64,000 nucleotides of DNA from Myxococcales bacterium (GCA_903642325.1 CAHJWM010000015.1:44971-108970); one strand, 5' to 3'. Shown: positions 1 to 9,180, numbered from the stretch's first letter. Notes: a model not told the origin generated them from the letters alone. Numbers and translations are program-made.

Positions 1-530
1 GAGGCGACATCCTTGTGTGGTGTCATGACCTCGCGCCAAGGCTTCAGTCCCGCCTTGGTCGCCATGTCGATGGCGAGGGGGTTCTTGGCGTCGACGTTCT
101 TCGTCTCGGCGAGCTGAGCCTGTGACAGTTCGCGTTTCAGCTTGCCGCATTCCTCCGCCTGCGCCCTGGCGTGAGCTGCCTCCAAGAGTCTTTGCGCCGT
201 GTCGATCGCTCTGTAGGCATCATCGTTGGAGAATGCTTCGTCATGAGCGTGCTTGTTGCGCGCGTCCTTCAGCTCGATGGCGTAGTTCCGATCAACCGGC
301 TGGAGCGCCGAGCGAAATACGTCGTTCCAATAGTCGTGACCGATCGCCTTGAGGAGCGCTTGGGTGTCCCAATTTGTCGTCCCATCACGTCCGGGTTGGA
401 GGTTCAGGCGGTTGCTCGCATCGTCTTGCCACTTCGCCCCTAGCTTGGTGCGCATCTCGCGCTCAACGAACGGACGGAGCCCATCCCGTACATGGTCTAG
501 CGCCTTCCGAACTCGGTCGCGTGTGTTCAT
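1..530 (-). CDS. Swt1-HEPN / DUF499 ATPase, N-terminal part (cut by window edge)
   Basis: Read by hand on the minus strand; the frame stays open to the left edge, giving about 176 residues. ATG at 530-528 overlaps the stop of the upstream methylase gene as ATGA, so the two are translationally coupled. The first 110 residues resemble the Swt1-family HEPN domain found at the front of DUF499 proteins: charged, helical, with an R-x4-H element in RNKHAHDE (about residues 92-99), the usual HEPN ribonuclease signature. After a charged linker comes KPWREVMTPHKDVAS, which matches the opening of DUF499 AAA-like ATPases. Family members run to about 1000 residues, so the Walker motifs lie outside the window. 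As the third gene after a helicase and a DNA methylase it is probably the ATPase or effector of a defence cassette (inference). Confidence 0.8.
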   Translation of the reverse strand, partial: MNTRDRVRKALDHVRDGLRPFVEREMRTKLGAKWQDDASNRLNLQPGRDGTTNWDTQALLKAIGHDYWNDVFRSALQPVDRNYAIELKDARNKHAHDEAFSNDDAYRAIDTAQRLLEAAHARAQAEECGKLKRELSQAQLAETKNVDAKNPLAIDMATKAGLKPWREVMTPHKDVA

Positions 531-3460
531 TTCTCATCCCTCTCGAACAGTTCCTGCTGGACCTTTGTGCCCGTTGCCGCCTTCGCGGGCTTCTTCTTGC
601 CGTTGCCGCTCTTCGTCGAATTGGTACCAGGCGTGGGCTCATCACCTATCCGCGCGGCGAGCTTTTCCAGCTCCGTCCAGGCAAGGATCAGCCCGTTGTA
701 CGAACGCGCATCCTCTGACCACTTCTTGCCTTCGCAGGTGCTGTAGAGTCGATATGCTAGCTCGCGAGTTGCGTCTCCCGCGGCCCCGAGTTTCTTGAGC
801 AATCGTGCAGCGGCTTCTTCGCCGTCGTCTTCGAGGTTGCGGATCAGGTGCTGGGTGAACTCCCAGACCGTAGGACGTTCGTCGGTCGCCGGGTCGTAGT
901 CGAGGGGGCGCATCTCGGCGCGTCTCAGAATGCGGACCTTACCCCCAGCGCTCTTGCAGATGCCAGCTTCAACCACGCCCCCAACCGAAACGTTGCGAGC
1001 TTTGGCCAGTGTCTCTGCGTCGCCATAAGGACCAGGCGCCCACCCGTGCTGCTCATACCACGTGATGGCGAAGCGGGTGTCCGCATCGAAGTCGCCTTCC
1101 CCCGAGGAGAGGTGCTCGTCGAGGACCTCATTGATCAACTGGAGCGCGCTCCGCACGCTCATCGGTTTTCCATCCGCTTCGGCGACCTGCTTGTGTCGCG
1201 AGAAGATCGCCATTCCCGGACCAATGGAGGCCTGCGCCACGTCCACAGGAGCGATGTTTGCCTGCTGGAGCTTCTTCAATGCTTCGGGCAATTCGCGACG
1301 GAGCGAACGCTTGAAATCCGCCCTCGTCACGGACATGGCGTCGGCGGCGCGACACCGACAAGCGAGAACTACGCTCGACGCGAGAGCGTTCCGCCCCACT
1401 AGCCGCAGTCCACCCCCCTGCTCGGTACGGATCGGCCAAGTGCCGTCTACCACCAAGCCCGACGAGAGGATGCTCTTGAGGAGTGTCTCCCACCCGGTCG
1501 CAATGGAATCCTCAGCGGCACCACCCTCGGCTTGTCGAAACGCGTAAAAGATCGTTATCGGCGTGTCGGAGGCAGTATCCCCGAGGTGCTTGAAAGCTTC
1601 GCCAAGACGCCGTTCGAAGAACTCCACGGCAGCAGCGCGAGAGGCGTGACGCCCCGGTTCTGCGATCATCTCCTCCGCTTTCGGGACCAGAACGGTGCCG
1701 AAAAGATCGGGGAACAAGGTCGCGCTGATCGTTCGGAGCCACACGTAGAAGAAGTCCGAGAGGCATGCATACCCGATGTTGTCGTAGTACGGCGGATCTG
1801 TGCACCAAGCACGAACCCCGCCATCGGCGGCGCTTGCGGCGTCTGCCTGAGTCGCCACGGATGGTGCTGCCGGGAACAATGCGAGGCTTGCGACGACTTC
1901 CGAAATCAGCTCGACGTAGCGGAAGTAGTGCCCCGATGAAACGCTAAATGGATTTGCCTCAGCGAACGTGAAGGTCATAGATAGGGTCTGCCGCGCAAAC
2001 GTGTTCGCCACCTTCTGGTGGGCGGCGCCGCTGTGCCAAACACACAGCGTCGACCAGTAGTCGCATGCCTTCCCGATGCTAAACGCAAGGTAAGTGCAGA
2101 CGGCATCCGCGTACTGGGTCGCGTCCTTCGAGGACTTCGTCTTTTGCGCATCCGTCGCCACCAGCGCTCGTGCCTCACCCGCAAGCTCCGAGAACGTGCG
2201 AAGCGCAACAAGCTGACGAGATGTAAACAGATCTCGATGTCGCTTCAGGCCATATGCTTGTACTCGAAAACCAAGCGCTTGATCCGGTAGCTCCGTATCG
2301 GGAACCCCGTCGGGCGGCGGACAGAGCGCCGCCTTCTCGGAGTCCTCGTCTGCGGACAAATAGATGCGCCCTCTACGCCCCTCAGCCACGATGGCGATCA
2401 AGCGACTGCCGAAGCCTCTGGACGACCCTACGCGACGCACGTATTCGGCGGGAATCGCCGCGCCGGAGAGGATGCACCTGAAATCGCCGCGCCCCACCTT
2501 TGTGCCAGCGTCAACCGTATCCGGTGCATCGGGAGCCCCATGCTCCACCACCAGACGCCACTTGCCCTGCGAGCGGTCCACGTCGGCACGAAGCCAGGCC
2601 TCGCTTCCTGGCTTCTCCGAGAGCCAGAATGATGGGACAAGCGGCACATCGATTGAGGCAAACGCCGGATCAGGGCTGGGGACCGTTCGCGCCCAGAGCC
2701 ATGCGATCACCATCCCTCTCCCTCCGCCATTCTCTTTCGGTAGCTGAACGTCCGGATAAGACGGCCCGATCCGCTTCTTGGCCTCGTCTCGCATCCAGGC
2801 GCCGTAGTAGAGAACGTCCGCTGCGAGCCCCTCGGCGCCACGCCAACTCTCCAGCTTGTCCTTCTCCTGAGACTGAGGGTTCACGGGCGGCATCCCGGCG
2901 AACTTCGGAGGAATCTCGATGAGCGCTTTGTTGATCATGACCGCTACGGGGTTGAGGTCCGTAGCAATGGCGCGCAGCCCAAGGCGCTGAGCCTCCAGTG
3001 GAATCGTTCCGCCGCCCGCGAAAGGGTCGTGAACGGGGGGCAGTTCCGTCGCGAGGTAGTCGTTCACGACCGCAGGTTGCACTCCATCGCCGAGGATCTT
3101 CTTCGCCTTCGGCGACTTCGAGAAACGGGCGTGGCTTCTGGCGATCTCCAAGCGGGCGGCGTTGATGACCCTCGCGTTGTTCGAGTTCTCCCAGACAACG
3201 AGGTCCTCGATAAGGCGGAAAAGGCGTTGACGCTCGTGGTTCTGCGCTGCTTCGGTTGGAAAGAACTCTGAACATGACGAGGGGTCATCAACGAGCTGAG
3301 CGAATAGGACGGCTCGCGCGGCCGCGAGCGGGCGCCGCGCCCACCAGAGATGGAGCGTCGAAGGGTGACCGTGACGAAGCGCCTTCTCGCGGGCAGATGC
3401 CGCATTGATCGCCTCTAGCGGCAATGCCACTTCGATCAGCTTCTTCCGATACGTGCTCAT
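527..3460 (-). CDS. DUF1156 family DNA methyltransferase
   Basis: Predicted adenine-type DNA methylase of 977 residues. The N-terminus (RKKLIEVALPLEAINAAS, then HPSTLHLWWARRPLAAARA) is the DUF1156 signature. The SAM-binding motif DPFAGGGT is at residues 145-152 with TDLNP at 168-172, and the catalytic motif IV, DPPY, is at 556-559, separated by a long insert as usual in this family. The frame is open upstream to 3631, but ATG 3460-3458 is chosen because it begins the conserved DUF1156 N-terminus and overlaps the helicase stop as ATGA. The downstream DUF499 gene overlaps the same way. The product probably marks host DNA or senses modification state within a methylation-linked defence system; target site unknown. 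Confidence 0.93.
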   Translation of the reverse strand: MSTYRKKLIEVALPLEAINAASAREKALRHGHPSTLHLWWARRPLAAARAVLFAQLVDDPSSCSEFFPTEAAQNHERQRLFRLIEDLVVWENSNNARVINAARLEIARSHARFSKSPKAKKILGDGVQPAVVNDYLATELPPVHDPFAGGGTIPLEAQRLGLRAIATDLNPVAVMINKALIEIPPKFAGMPPVNPQSQEKDKLESWRGAEGLAADVLYYGAWMRDEAKKRIGPSYPDVQLPKENGGGRGMVIAWLWARTVPSPDPAFASIDVPLVPSFWLSEKPGSEAWLRADVDRSQGKWRLVVEHGAPDAPDTVDAGTKVGRGDFRCILSGAAIPAEYVRRVGSSRGFGSRLIAIVAEGRRGRIYLSADEDSEKAALCPPPDGVPDTELPDQALGFRVQAYGLKRHRDLFTSRQLVALRTFSELAGEARALVATDAQKTKSSKDATQYADAVCTYLAFSIGKACDYWSTLCVWHSGAAHQKVANTFARQTLSMTFTFAEANPFSVSSGHYFRYVELISEVVASLALFPAAPSVATQADAASAADGGVRAWCTDPPYYDNIGYACLSDFFYVWLRTISATLFPDLFGTVLVPKAEEMIAEPGRHASRAAAVEFFERRLGEAFKHLGDTASDTPITIFYAFRQAEGGAAEDSIATGWETLLKSILSSGLVVDGTWPIRTEQGGGLRLVGRNALASSVVLACRCRAADAMSVTRADFKRSLRRELPEALKKLQQANIAPVDVAQASIGPGMAIFSRHKQVAEADGKPMSVRSALQLINEVLDEHLSSGEGDFDADTRFAITWYEQHGWAPGPYGDAETLAKARNVSVGGVVEAGICKSAGGKVRILRRAEMRPLDYDPATDERPTVWEFTQHLIRNLEDDGEEAAARLLKKLGAAGDATRELAYRLYSTCEGKKWSEDARSYNGLILAWTELEKLAARIGDEPTPGTNSTKSGNGKKKPAKAATGTKVQQELFERDEK

Positions 3461-6400
3461 CGCGGGGGACCTCCGTGGTCCAATAGCTGCTGCAAGGCGT
3501 AGGTTGCCCCCGTCTGCCCAAAGCCAGGTTGACCGAAGTCGAAATTCGTCACGTAGACGGGAGGCCTGGGAACCCCTTCCTCGATGAGCACGATGGCGAG
3601 ACGAAACCGATCGGGCGCGTTGAGAGCGCAAAGGATCTCGTTTCGCGTCAGCGTGACAGAATCGGCGTGTGCGAGTCGCCCCTTCACCTCGACGAAATAG
3701 AGATGGCTCGCCTCGGGATCACGTGACTCAATGTCGTACCCCAAGCCGCGCTCGGCGCTTCGGTCGCTTGGCTCTCGTCCCATCGCTCGTTCAGAAGCGA
3801 GGACGGCTTCCATCGCGAGCCGTTCGGTCAGCGCCCGGTCTGCATCCGTTTCCACTGGCAGCCCTGCCGACTGGACGCCGAGCTTCTGCAGGAGCCCGCG
3901 TGGGACGATCAGGGCGCCGCCCTTAAGCAGGGGAGGCTCAGGGAAAAGCGTCCGCTCGGCTTGCAGCTGAATCATGCGCGACTTGAGCCGGTTACCCAGG
4001 CGGTTCGCTCTCTCCTCTGCGACTTGCGCCGGGAGCTTCGTCTTCTTTCCCGCGCGTTCCTTGACTCGCAGTTCTTCAGCGCGAGCGTCCCAAAAGCGAA
4101 CCTCCTTCATCAGTCGAGCTTTCACCTCGGCTTCGACCTTTGCGACCAGAGGCAGGCGGCTCCGCCTCACTTCGTCGATGTGGCGCGGAACGAGGTTCTC
4201 GATCGCGAAGGTCGTGACGAGGGCATTCCAGTCAGCCTTAAGCCACACGCTCTGGACCTCGGGCTCCAACGCCTTGCGCTCTGCCTCGGAAGCTCCGCGG
4301 TAGTCCAGATATGGCGCGGCTCCGGCATTCCGGAACGCGAGATCCGGACCAACCTCGACGAACTCCAATCGCTGGGAGACGACGTTAAAGGTACCTTGCC
4401 GTCCCTTCCTGCCGTCACGGACGACGTGCTCCAACGTGAAAAGCAACCGACACACCGTGCCCTCGTCACTGTCGTCGATGAGGATAGCTCCGCGCTTCAG
4501 CACATCGATGTGATGGTCCAATGTGCAGCTGATCGTGGCTTCGAGGACGGGACTGCCTGGGCTGATGAGGTGCGCGCGCGGTTGCTGATCGACGTACGTC
4601 TTGTCGAAGGTCACCCGCTCGTAGCGAGGCTGGACCGGCGTTCCAGTGCCAACAGCGCGGTCTCGATCACGAACGGCGGTTGGAACGTGGGTTAGTTCGA
4701 ATCGCCCTTCTTCGCGTCGATGCATCGTGCCGCCGAGGCGCGTGAAGGCTTCTTGAAAGAAGCTCTGTACGAAGTGCGGCTGCAAACGCTTCGCGTGAGC
4801 GCGTTCCATGTCCTCGCGGATTGCCAAGACACGAGAGACATCCATCTCGTTCTGAACAAGCGCCTGGCGTTCCAACACCGCGAGGATGTGGTTGCGCTCG
4901 ACGGCGTTGTCGGTCTGCCGAAGTAGGTCCGCCTTCCGTGCGGGATCGCTCCCATAGCGAATCGCCTCCATCAGTAGCTCGCGCAACGGCTTCTGGTCGA
5001 AGAGGTTGCCGAGAACGTCGAACACTTTTCCACCGAGAGCCAGCTTCTCCGCGTCGAGCTTTTCCAGGAGCCGGTGATAGACCTCGCCCTCTCGGGTGTC
5101 CTTGGCTACAAGGTTCCAGAGATGGCACACCTCGGTCTGCCCGATGCGGTGTATGCGACCAAACCTTTGTTCGAGGCGGTTAGGATTCCACGGCAGATCG
5201 TAGTTCACCATCAGGTGAGCGCGCTGAAGGTTGACGCCTTCGCCCGCCGCATCGTTGGCGACAAGGACCAGTAGCGTCGGATCGTTCATGAAGCGGTCGA
5301 CTACAGCCTTGCGCTTCTCCCGTGTTACCGCACCGTGAATCTCTTCGACTGCCTCGGGCTTGCCCAGGCGTGTTCGGATGCGACTTGCCAGATAGAGCAG
5401 CGTGTCCTTGAACTCCGTAAACACGATCAGCTTTCGCTGGCTGCCGTTGTCATCCGTCATCAGCGGGTCGTCGAGGATCTCAGCCAGCTGGAGCCACTTG
5501 GCGTCGCAATCCGGTGCTGCATGCCGCACCGCCTTTGCAACCCCCTCAAGCTCCTTGAGGCGTTCGATCTCTTGGGCAAGCTCCGCCACTGTCCGTGCAG
5601 CGGTTGCGTGGTCGACGACGTTCTCCTCGACGTTTTCGCGCTCTTCCTGCGTCGCTTCGTCGTAGAGTTCATCCCAATCCTCGGCATCGAGCCTCGGACC
5701 AGTATCGGCGCCGAGTTCGGCGGCATCTCCGTTGCCCCGCAAGACGAGACGCTCCTCCCGCAGTCGAGCTTCCAGCCTCTCCCGCCGTCGCTGGATCGAT
5801 CGGTAGATTGCTTGGGGCGATGATGCGAGGCGGCGCTGAAGCGTCATCAGCGCGAAGCCGACGTTGACTTTCCTCGTCGCCTCCTTGTCTGCGAAGCGCT
5901 CGGCGCGGTTCATTTCCGAACGCACGTACTCCGTGACCTCCGCGTAGAGATGCGCCTCCTCCGTCGACAGGTCGTATTGTGGCGTATAGGAGACGCGCTC
6001 GGGAAACAGCTTCGAGCCATCGAAGCGACGCAGGTCCTCCTTTACCAGGCGCCGCATCATATCCGACGGATCGGCCCGATGTTCGCCCTCTCGGAATCGC
6101 CCTACGAAACGGTCTCCGTCGAGAAGCGCCAGGAAGATCTGAAAGTCCTCCTCGCTCCCATTGTGGGGCGTCGCCGTCATGAGCAGCAGGTTCCGAGTAT
6201 GGGCTCCGACCACCTGCCCGAGCAGATAACGCTTTGTGTACTTGATCTCGTCGCCGAACACGTGCCCGCTCATCCGGTGCGCCTCATCGCAGACCACGAG
6301 ATCCCACTCGGGCGCAGCCTTGAAGCGCTCCTGAACGTCCTCGTTGCGCGAGAGCTGATCGAGCCGTGCGATCAGCAGGTTCTTGTGCTCGAAGGGATTC

Positions 6401-6975
6401 GACGTGCGCGCGGCAGTCATCATGTCACGTGTCAGCAGCTCGAACTCCAGACCGAACTTCTCCCCAAGCTCGTCCTGCCATTGCTCGGTGATGCTACCGG
6501 GGGAGATGATCAGGCACCGTTCGAGGTCGCCTCGGATCATCAGCTCTTTGATCAGGAGGCCCGCCATGATCGTCTTGCCGGCGCCAGGATCGTCGGCGAG
6601 AAGGAAACGCATCGGTTGCCGCGGGAGCATCTCCTCGTACACAGCACTGATCTGGTGCGGGAGAGGAATGATGGTCGAGGAAGTAATCGCGACGTAAGGA
6701 TCGAAAAGCCAGGCGAGTTGGATGCGGCGAGCCTCAGAGACGAGACGGAACAAGCCGCCGTCCGCGTCGAACGACCATGGGCGATCGGACTCCACAAGTT
6801 CGAGCGAGGGCTCGTCCTCTCGGGCGAGGATTCGGCTGTGGAGCACACCCCTGGAATCCGCAAAGATGACCTCGACCGCGTTCACCCCGTGAAACTCGGC
6901 AGACTTCACCGTGGCGATCCCTTCAATGGAAAGACCCCGCACTCGCGCCCCCTTCGTCAGCTCCTCAAGCCTCAT
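3457..6975 (-). CDS. SNF2/DEAD-like helicase with C-terminal DUF3883 domain
   Basis: Superfamily 2 translocase, about 1172 residues. Walker A DDPGAGKT is near residue 130, DEAH in VVCDEAHRM near 230, motif III in LLMTATPHNG, and motif VI in QRFGRIHRIGQT near 608, so both RecA lobes are complete. The last 130 residues match the DUF3883 (NO VEIN C-terminal) fold, related to restriction endonucleases, with the element YFVEVKG after GYDIES; this could be a nuclease or DNA-binding module (inference). The start at 6975 (MRLEEL) is preferred because AGGA lies four bases upstream; an in-frame ATG at 6990 adds five residues. First gene of the helicase/methylase/DUF499 operon and divergent from an HTH gene. 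Confidence 0.93.
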   Translation of the reverse strand: MRLEELTKGARVRGLSIEGIATVKSAEFHGVNAVEVIFADSRGVLHSRILAREDEPSLELVESDRPWSFDADGGLFRLVSEARRIQLAWLFDPYVAITSSTIIPLPHQISAVYEEMLPRQPMRFLLADDPGAGKTIMAGLLIKELMIRGDLERCLIISPGSITEQWQDELGEKFGLEFELLTRDMMTAARTSNPFEHKNLLIARLDQLSRNEDVQERFKAAPEWDLVVCDEAHRMSGHVFGDEIKYTKRYLLGQVVGAHTRNLLLMTATPHNGSEEDFQIFLALLDGDRFVGRFREGEHRADPSDMMRRLVKEDLRRFDGSKLFPERVSYTPQYDLSTEEAHLYAEVTEYVRSEMNRAERFADKEATRKVNVGFALMTLQRRLASSPQAIYRSIQRRRERLEARLREERLVLRGNGDAAELGADTGPRLDAEDWDELYDEATQEERENVEENVVDHATAARTVAELAQEIERLKELEGVAKAVRHAAPDCDAKWLQLAEILDDPLMTDDNGSQRKLIVFTEFKDTLLYLASRIRTRLGKPEAVEEIHGAVTREKRKAVVDRFMNDPTLLVLVANDAAGEGVNLQRAHLMVNYDLPWNPNRLEQRFGRIHRIGQTEVCHLWNLVAKDTREGEVYHRLLEKLDAEKLALGGKVFDVLGNLFDQKPLRELLMEAIRYGSDPARKADLLRQTDNAVERNHILAVLERQALVQNEMDVSRVLAIREDMERAHAKRLQPHFVQSFFQEAFTRLGGTMHRREEGRFELTHVPTAVRDRDRAVGTGTPVQPRYERVTFDKTYVDQQPRAHLISPGSPVLEATISCTLDHHIDVLKRGAILIDDSDEGTVCRLLFTLEHVVRDGRKGRQGTFNVVSQRLEFVEVGPDLAFRNAGAAPYLDYRGASEAERKALEPEVQSVWLKADWNALVTTFAIENLVPRHIDEVRRSRLPLVAKVEAEVKARLMKEVRFWDARAEELRVKERAGKKTKLPAQVAEERANRLGNRLKSRMIQLQAERTLFPEPPLLKGGALIVPRGLLQKLGVQSAGLPVETDADRALTERLAMEAVLASERAMGREPSDRSAERGLGYDIESRDPEASHLYFVEVKGRLAHADSVTLTRNEILCALNAPDRFRLAIVLIEEGVPRPPVYVTNFDFGQPGFGQTGATYALQQLLDHGGPPR

Positions 6976-7103
6976 GGGGTCCTGTGGCATTGCGCGAGCA
7001 CGTAGAGCGGATCATCGGCAGCATCGGGCCGGCCAGACTACGACCCTTGGGGGTCTCGATCAAGGTTCGTTGGCCATTGCGAAATACGCCGACCATCTCC
7101 CGC

Positions 7104-7156
7104 TGGAGCGCCAAGTGAAGCCGATGGAGCGCCAAGTGAAGCCGATGGAGCGCCAA
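7104..7156. repeat. 21-bp iterons between divergent defence and regulator genes
   Basis: TGGAGCGCCAA occurs at 7104, 7125 and 7146, exactly 21 bp apart; the ten-base spacer GTGAAGCCGA between copies one and two is repeated between two and three. The array lies between the helicase start and the HTH gene start. Two helical turns per repeat would put all copies on one DNA face, as expected for an operator or iteron. The adjacent AT-hook HTH protein is the obvious candidate binder (inference). Confidence 0.7.
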
Positions 7157-7224
7157 AGCCCGGCGTCCATGCTTCGGCGTGAGCCTGCTTGCTCGGTGGT
7201 CAGGGCAGTAGGACAATAATCCCA

Positions 7225-7479
7225 ATGGGAGCCGCGAAGAAGCGTCCACGCGGCAGGCCGCGCAAGAAAGAGTCAAAGCTTTCAACTTGGATGGACTCCC
7301 AGCGTCTCACGCGCGACGACGTCGCGGCTCGGCTCGCCATTCAGCGCACCTATCTCGACAAGTTGTGCCGCGCCGAAAGTCGTCCCAGCCTCGAACTCGC
7401 TTTTGAGATCCAGAAGCTAACCCGAGGGGCGGTGCTGGCATCGGATTGGCTTGCTGTTCCGGCGCACAAGCGTGATTGA
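7225..7479 (+). CDS. small XRE-like HTH regulator with N-terminal AT-hook
   Basis: 84-residue basic protein. Residues 5-13 (KRPRGRPRK) contain an AT-hook core, which binds the minor groove. Residues 22-62 resemble a Cro/XRE-type helix-turn-helix (STWMDSQRLTRDDVAARL, then IQRTYLDKLCRAESRPSL). The ATG at 7225 begins the recognisable protein; a TTG-started form from 7189 adds unconvincing residues. Divergent from the defence operon with iterons between them, it is a plausible repressor or activator of that operon, and lies just upstream of the excisionase-integrase pair. Family assignment rests on pattern only. Confidence 0.75.
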   Translation: MGAAKKRPRGRPRKKESKLSTWMDSQRLTRDDVAARLAIQRTYLDKLCRAESRPSLELAFEIQKLTRGAVLASDWLAVPAHKRD

Positions 7480-7516
7480 TAACTCGCGCTTTTTCCTTAA
7501 ATATGGCTCCGATGGG

Positions 7517-7544
7517 TTGCGACGGTGCTCGTTGGGATTATAAT
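7517..7544 (+). promoter_or_regulatory. sigma-70-type promoter for excisionase-integrase
   Basis: TTGCGA at 7517-7522 and a perfect TATAAT at 7539-7544 are separated by 16 bp in an AT-rich patch. The predicted transcript would start at about 7550, next to the proposed ATG at 7552, so the excisionase mRNA may be leaderless or use a later start. Confidence 0.5.
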
Positions 7545-7551
7545 ATCGAAG

Positions 7552-7797
7552 ATGGGTATCGAGTCTGTGCAGGGGTTGGACGGGGATCGGGGCGGCAGCG
7601 CTCTGCCTCAGGTGTTGACGGTCGAAGAGGTCGCCGACCTTATGCGCGTGGATCGAAAGACTGCGTACGCGGCGATAGCAGAAGGCGGCGTGCCAGGTGT
7701 CCGCCGTATCGGTCGCTGCATCCGCGTGTCGCGCGATGTGCTTCTGCGCTGGCTCGAGCAAGGGGACGTCAAGCAAGCCAGGGGCCGGCACCCGTGA
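7552..7797 (+). CDS. excisionase-type HTH_17 DNA-binding protein
   Basis: 81-residue protein with a MerR-like winged HTH of the excisionase class: LTVEEVADLMRVDRKTAYAA, then GGVPGVRRIGRCIRVSR and DVLLRWLEQG near the C-terminus. Its stop overlaps the GTG start of the integrase (GTGA), so it is translationally coupled to it, as usual for recombination directionality factors. A GTG at 7525 would extend it by nine residues, but that start lies upstream of the TATAAT box. Expected role: bend the attachment site and favour excision. Confidence 0.8.
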   Translation: MGIESVQGLDGDRGGSALPQVLTVEEVADLMRVDRKTAYAAIAEGGVPGVRRIGRCIRVSRDVLLRWLEQGDVKQARGRHP

Positions 7798-8942
7798 CCG
7801 TCCGTCGCCGGAAATGGACCGACCCGACCGGCGCACCGCGCGAGGCCTGGATCGTCGACGTGAATGCGGTCGGTAAGGACGGCCAATTGCGACGTATCCA
7901 GCGCGTCGCGCCCATCCAGAACAAGCGCGCAGCCGAGAAATTGGAGCACGAGCTTCGTGAGGAGCTGCTCAATGCGGACGAACGGAAGGCCACCACGGCC
8001 ATTGAATCGCCGATGCTGGCGGATTTCGCCAAGGAGTTCATCGACACTTACGCCACCCCGAACAACAAGCCGAGCGAGGTCGAATCAAAGCGCATGATTC
8101 TACGGGTTCACCTGATCCCCGCTTTCGGCAATCTGCGCCTCGATCAAATCGGAGTGGCCGAGCTCGACGCCTACAAGGCCCAGAAGCTCGCGGCCAAAGT
8201 GGCGCACAAGACGATCAACAATCACCTCACGGTCCTTCGCAAGATGCTCACCGTCGCAATCGAGTGGGAACGCCTGACCGCGGCGCCACCCATCAAGTGG
8301 CTAAGGCCGCCGCCACCCGAGTTCGACTTCTTGACCTTTGACGAGAGCAACCGCCTGCTTGCGGCCGCGCAAGGGGAGTGGCGCGCCATGATCACGGTGG
8401 CGGTCCGCACGGGCCTCCGCCTCGGTGAGCTGCTCGGCCTCAGTTGGACCGACGTTGACCTCGAGGCGGGCCGCCTGTTTGTGCGACGCGCAGTGGCGCG
8501 CGGCATTGTTGGAACGCCCAAGAACGGCCGTAGCCGAGAGGTGGCTCTGAGCCAACAGGCAGCCGCGGCCCTCGCGGCTCACCCGCGTCGGAGTCTCATT
8601 GTCTTCTCGGACCTGGAAGGAAAGATGCTGACGAAGGGCGCGACCAAGGCGCCGCTCGCGAACGCGCTGAAGCGAGCCGGGTTGCGCCACATTGGCTGGC
8701 ACGCGCTTCGTCACACCTTCGCCAGCCAACTCGTGATGCGCGGCGCGCCGGTGAAGGCAGTCCAAGAGCTCTTAGGCCACAGCACGATCGAGATGACGAT
8801 GCGCTATTCGCATCTCAGCCCGGACGCTCGGCGAGACGCGGTGAGCCTGCTCGACGTCAAAGAGGCTCTGACAATGCCCTGGAAAACGGCCAACGGAACG
8901 GTGCTGCAGATCGCGCTTGGCAGGTCACTTCGAGCGGCCTGA
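7794..8942 (+). CDS. tyrosine recombinase / phage-type integrase
   Basis: 382-residue site-specific recombinase. An N-terminal arm-binding region is followed by a SAM-like core-binding domain (about 75-165, LADFAKEFIDTYATP) and the catalytic domain (about 175-350). Catalytic residues are visible: Arg209 in TGLRLGE, a likely Lys243 in TPKNGRS, His303 and Arg306 in HALRH, His329 in LLGHS and the nucleophile Tyr338 in MRYSHL. The open frame extends upstream to 7476, but that part overlaps the excisionase in another frame; GTG 7794 is chosen for the coupling. It probably mobilised the defence cassette to its left, with 9181-9206 as the likely attachment core. Confidence 0.93.
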   Translation: MTVRRRKWTDPTGAPREAWIVDVNAVGKDGQLRRIQRVAPIQNKRAAEKLEHELREELLNADERKATTAIESPMLADFAKEFIDTYATPNNKPSEVESKRMILRVHLIPAFGNLRLDQIGVAELDAYKAQKLAAKVAHKTINNHLTVLRKMLTVAIEWERLTAAPPIKWLRPPPPEFDFLTFDESNRLLAAAQGEWRAMITVAVRTGLRLGELLGLSWTDVDLEAGRLFVRRAVARGIVGTPKNGRSREVALSQQAAAALAAHPRRSLIVFSDLEGKMLTKGATKAPLANALKRAGLRHIGWHALRHTFASQLVMRGAPVKAVQELLGHSTIEMTMRYSHLSPDARRDAVSLLDVKEALTMPWKTANGTVLQIALGRSLRAA

Positions 8943-9142
8943 CCGCCGCAATCGCCAGCGTCCGCTTCCCGGCCCACCCGGTCACCCAAGCACGGGTCCC
9001 CGGCAGGCCGCTTGCGGGCGGGACGCCCCGACGATCCCGCGATGCAAGCGGCATGCGGGGGGCCCGAAGTTCAAGCTAACTGGTTGCCTCGACGCCGCCG
9101 GGGCAAGCAGCGCAACGCAACATGAGCGCAACATGGAAAGAC

Positions 9143-9178
9143 GAAATCGCGGCTGCTCGGGAAAACAGCCGCGATTTC
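9143..9178. terminator. strong hairpin next to the tRNA-like end
   Basis: A perfect 13-bp inverted repeat (GAAATCGCGGCTG with CAGCCGCGATTTC) closes a 10-base loop, two bases from the tRNA-like sequence. It could terminate integrase transcription or an RNA gene read leftward. There is no clear U-tract on either strand. The rest of 8943-9321 shows no gene. Confidence 0.6.
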
Positions 9179-9180
9179 TG

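Noticed and set aside
7476..7793. N-terminal extension of the integrase
   Set aside because: Overlaps the excisionase in another frame with low-complexity Arg/Gly content; the GTGA overlap gives a better start.
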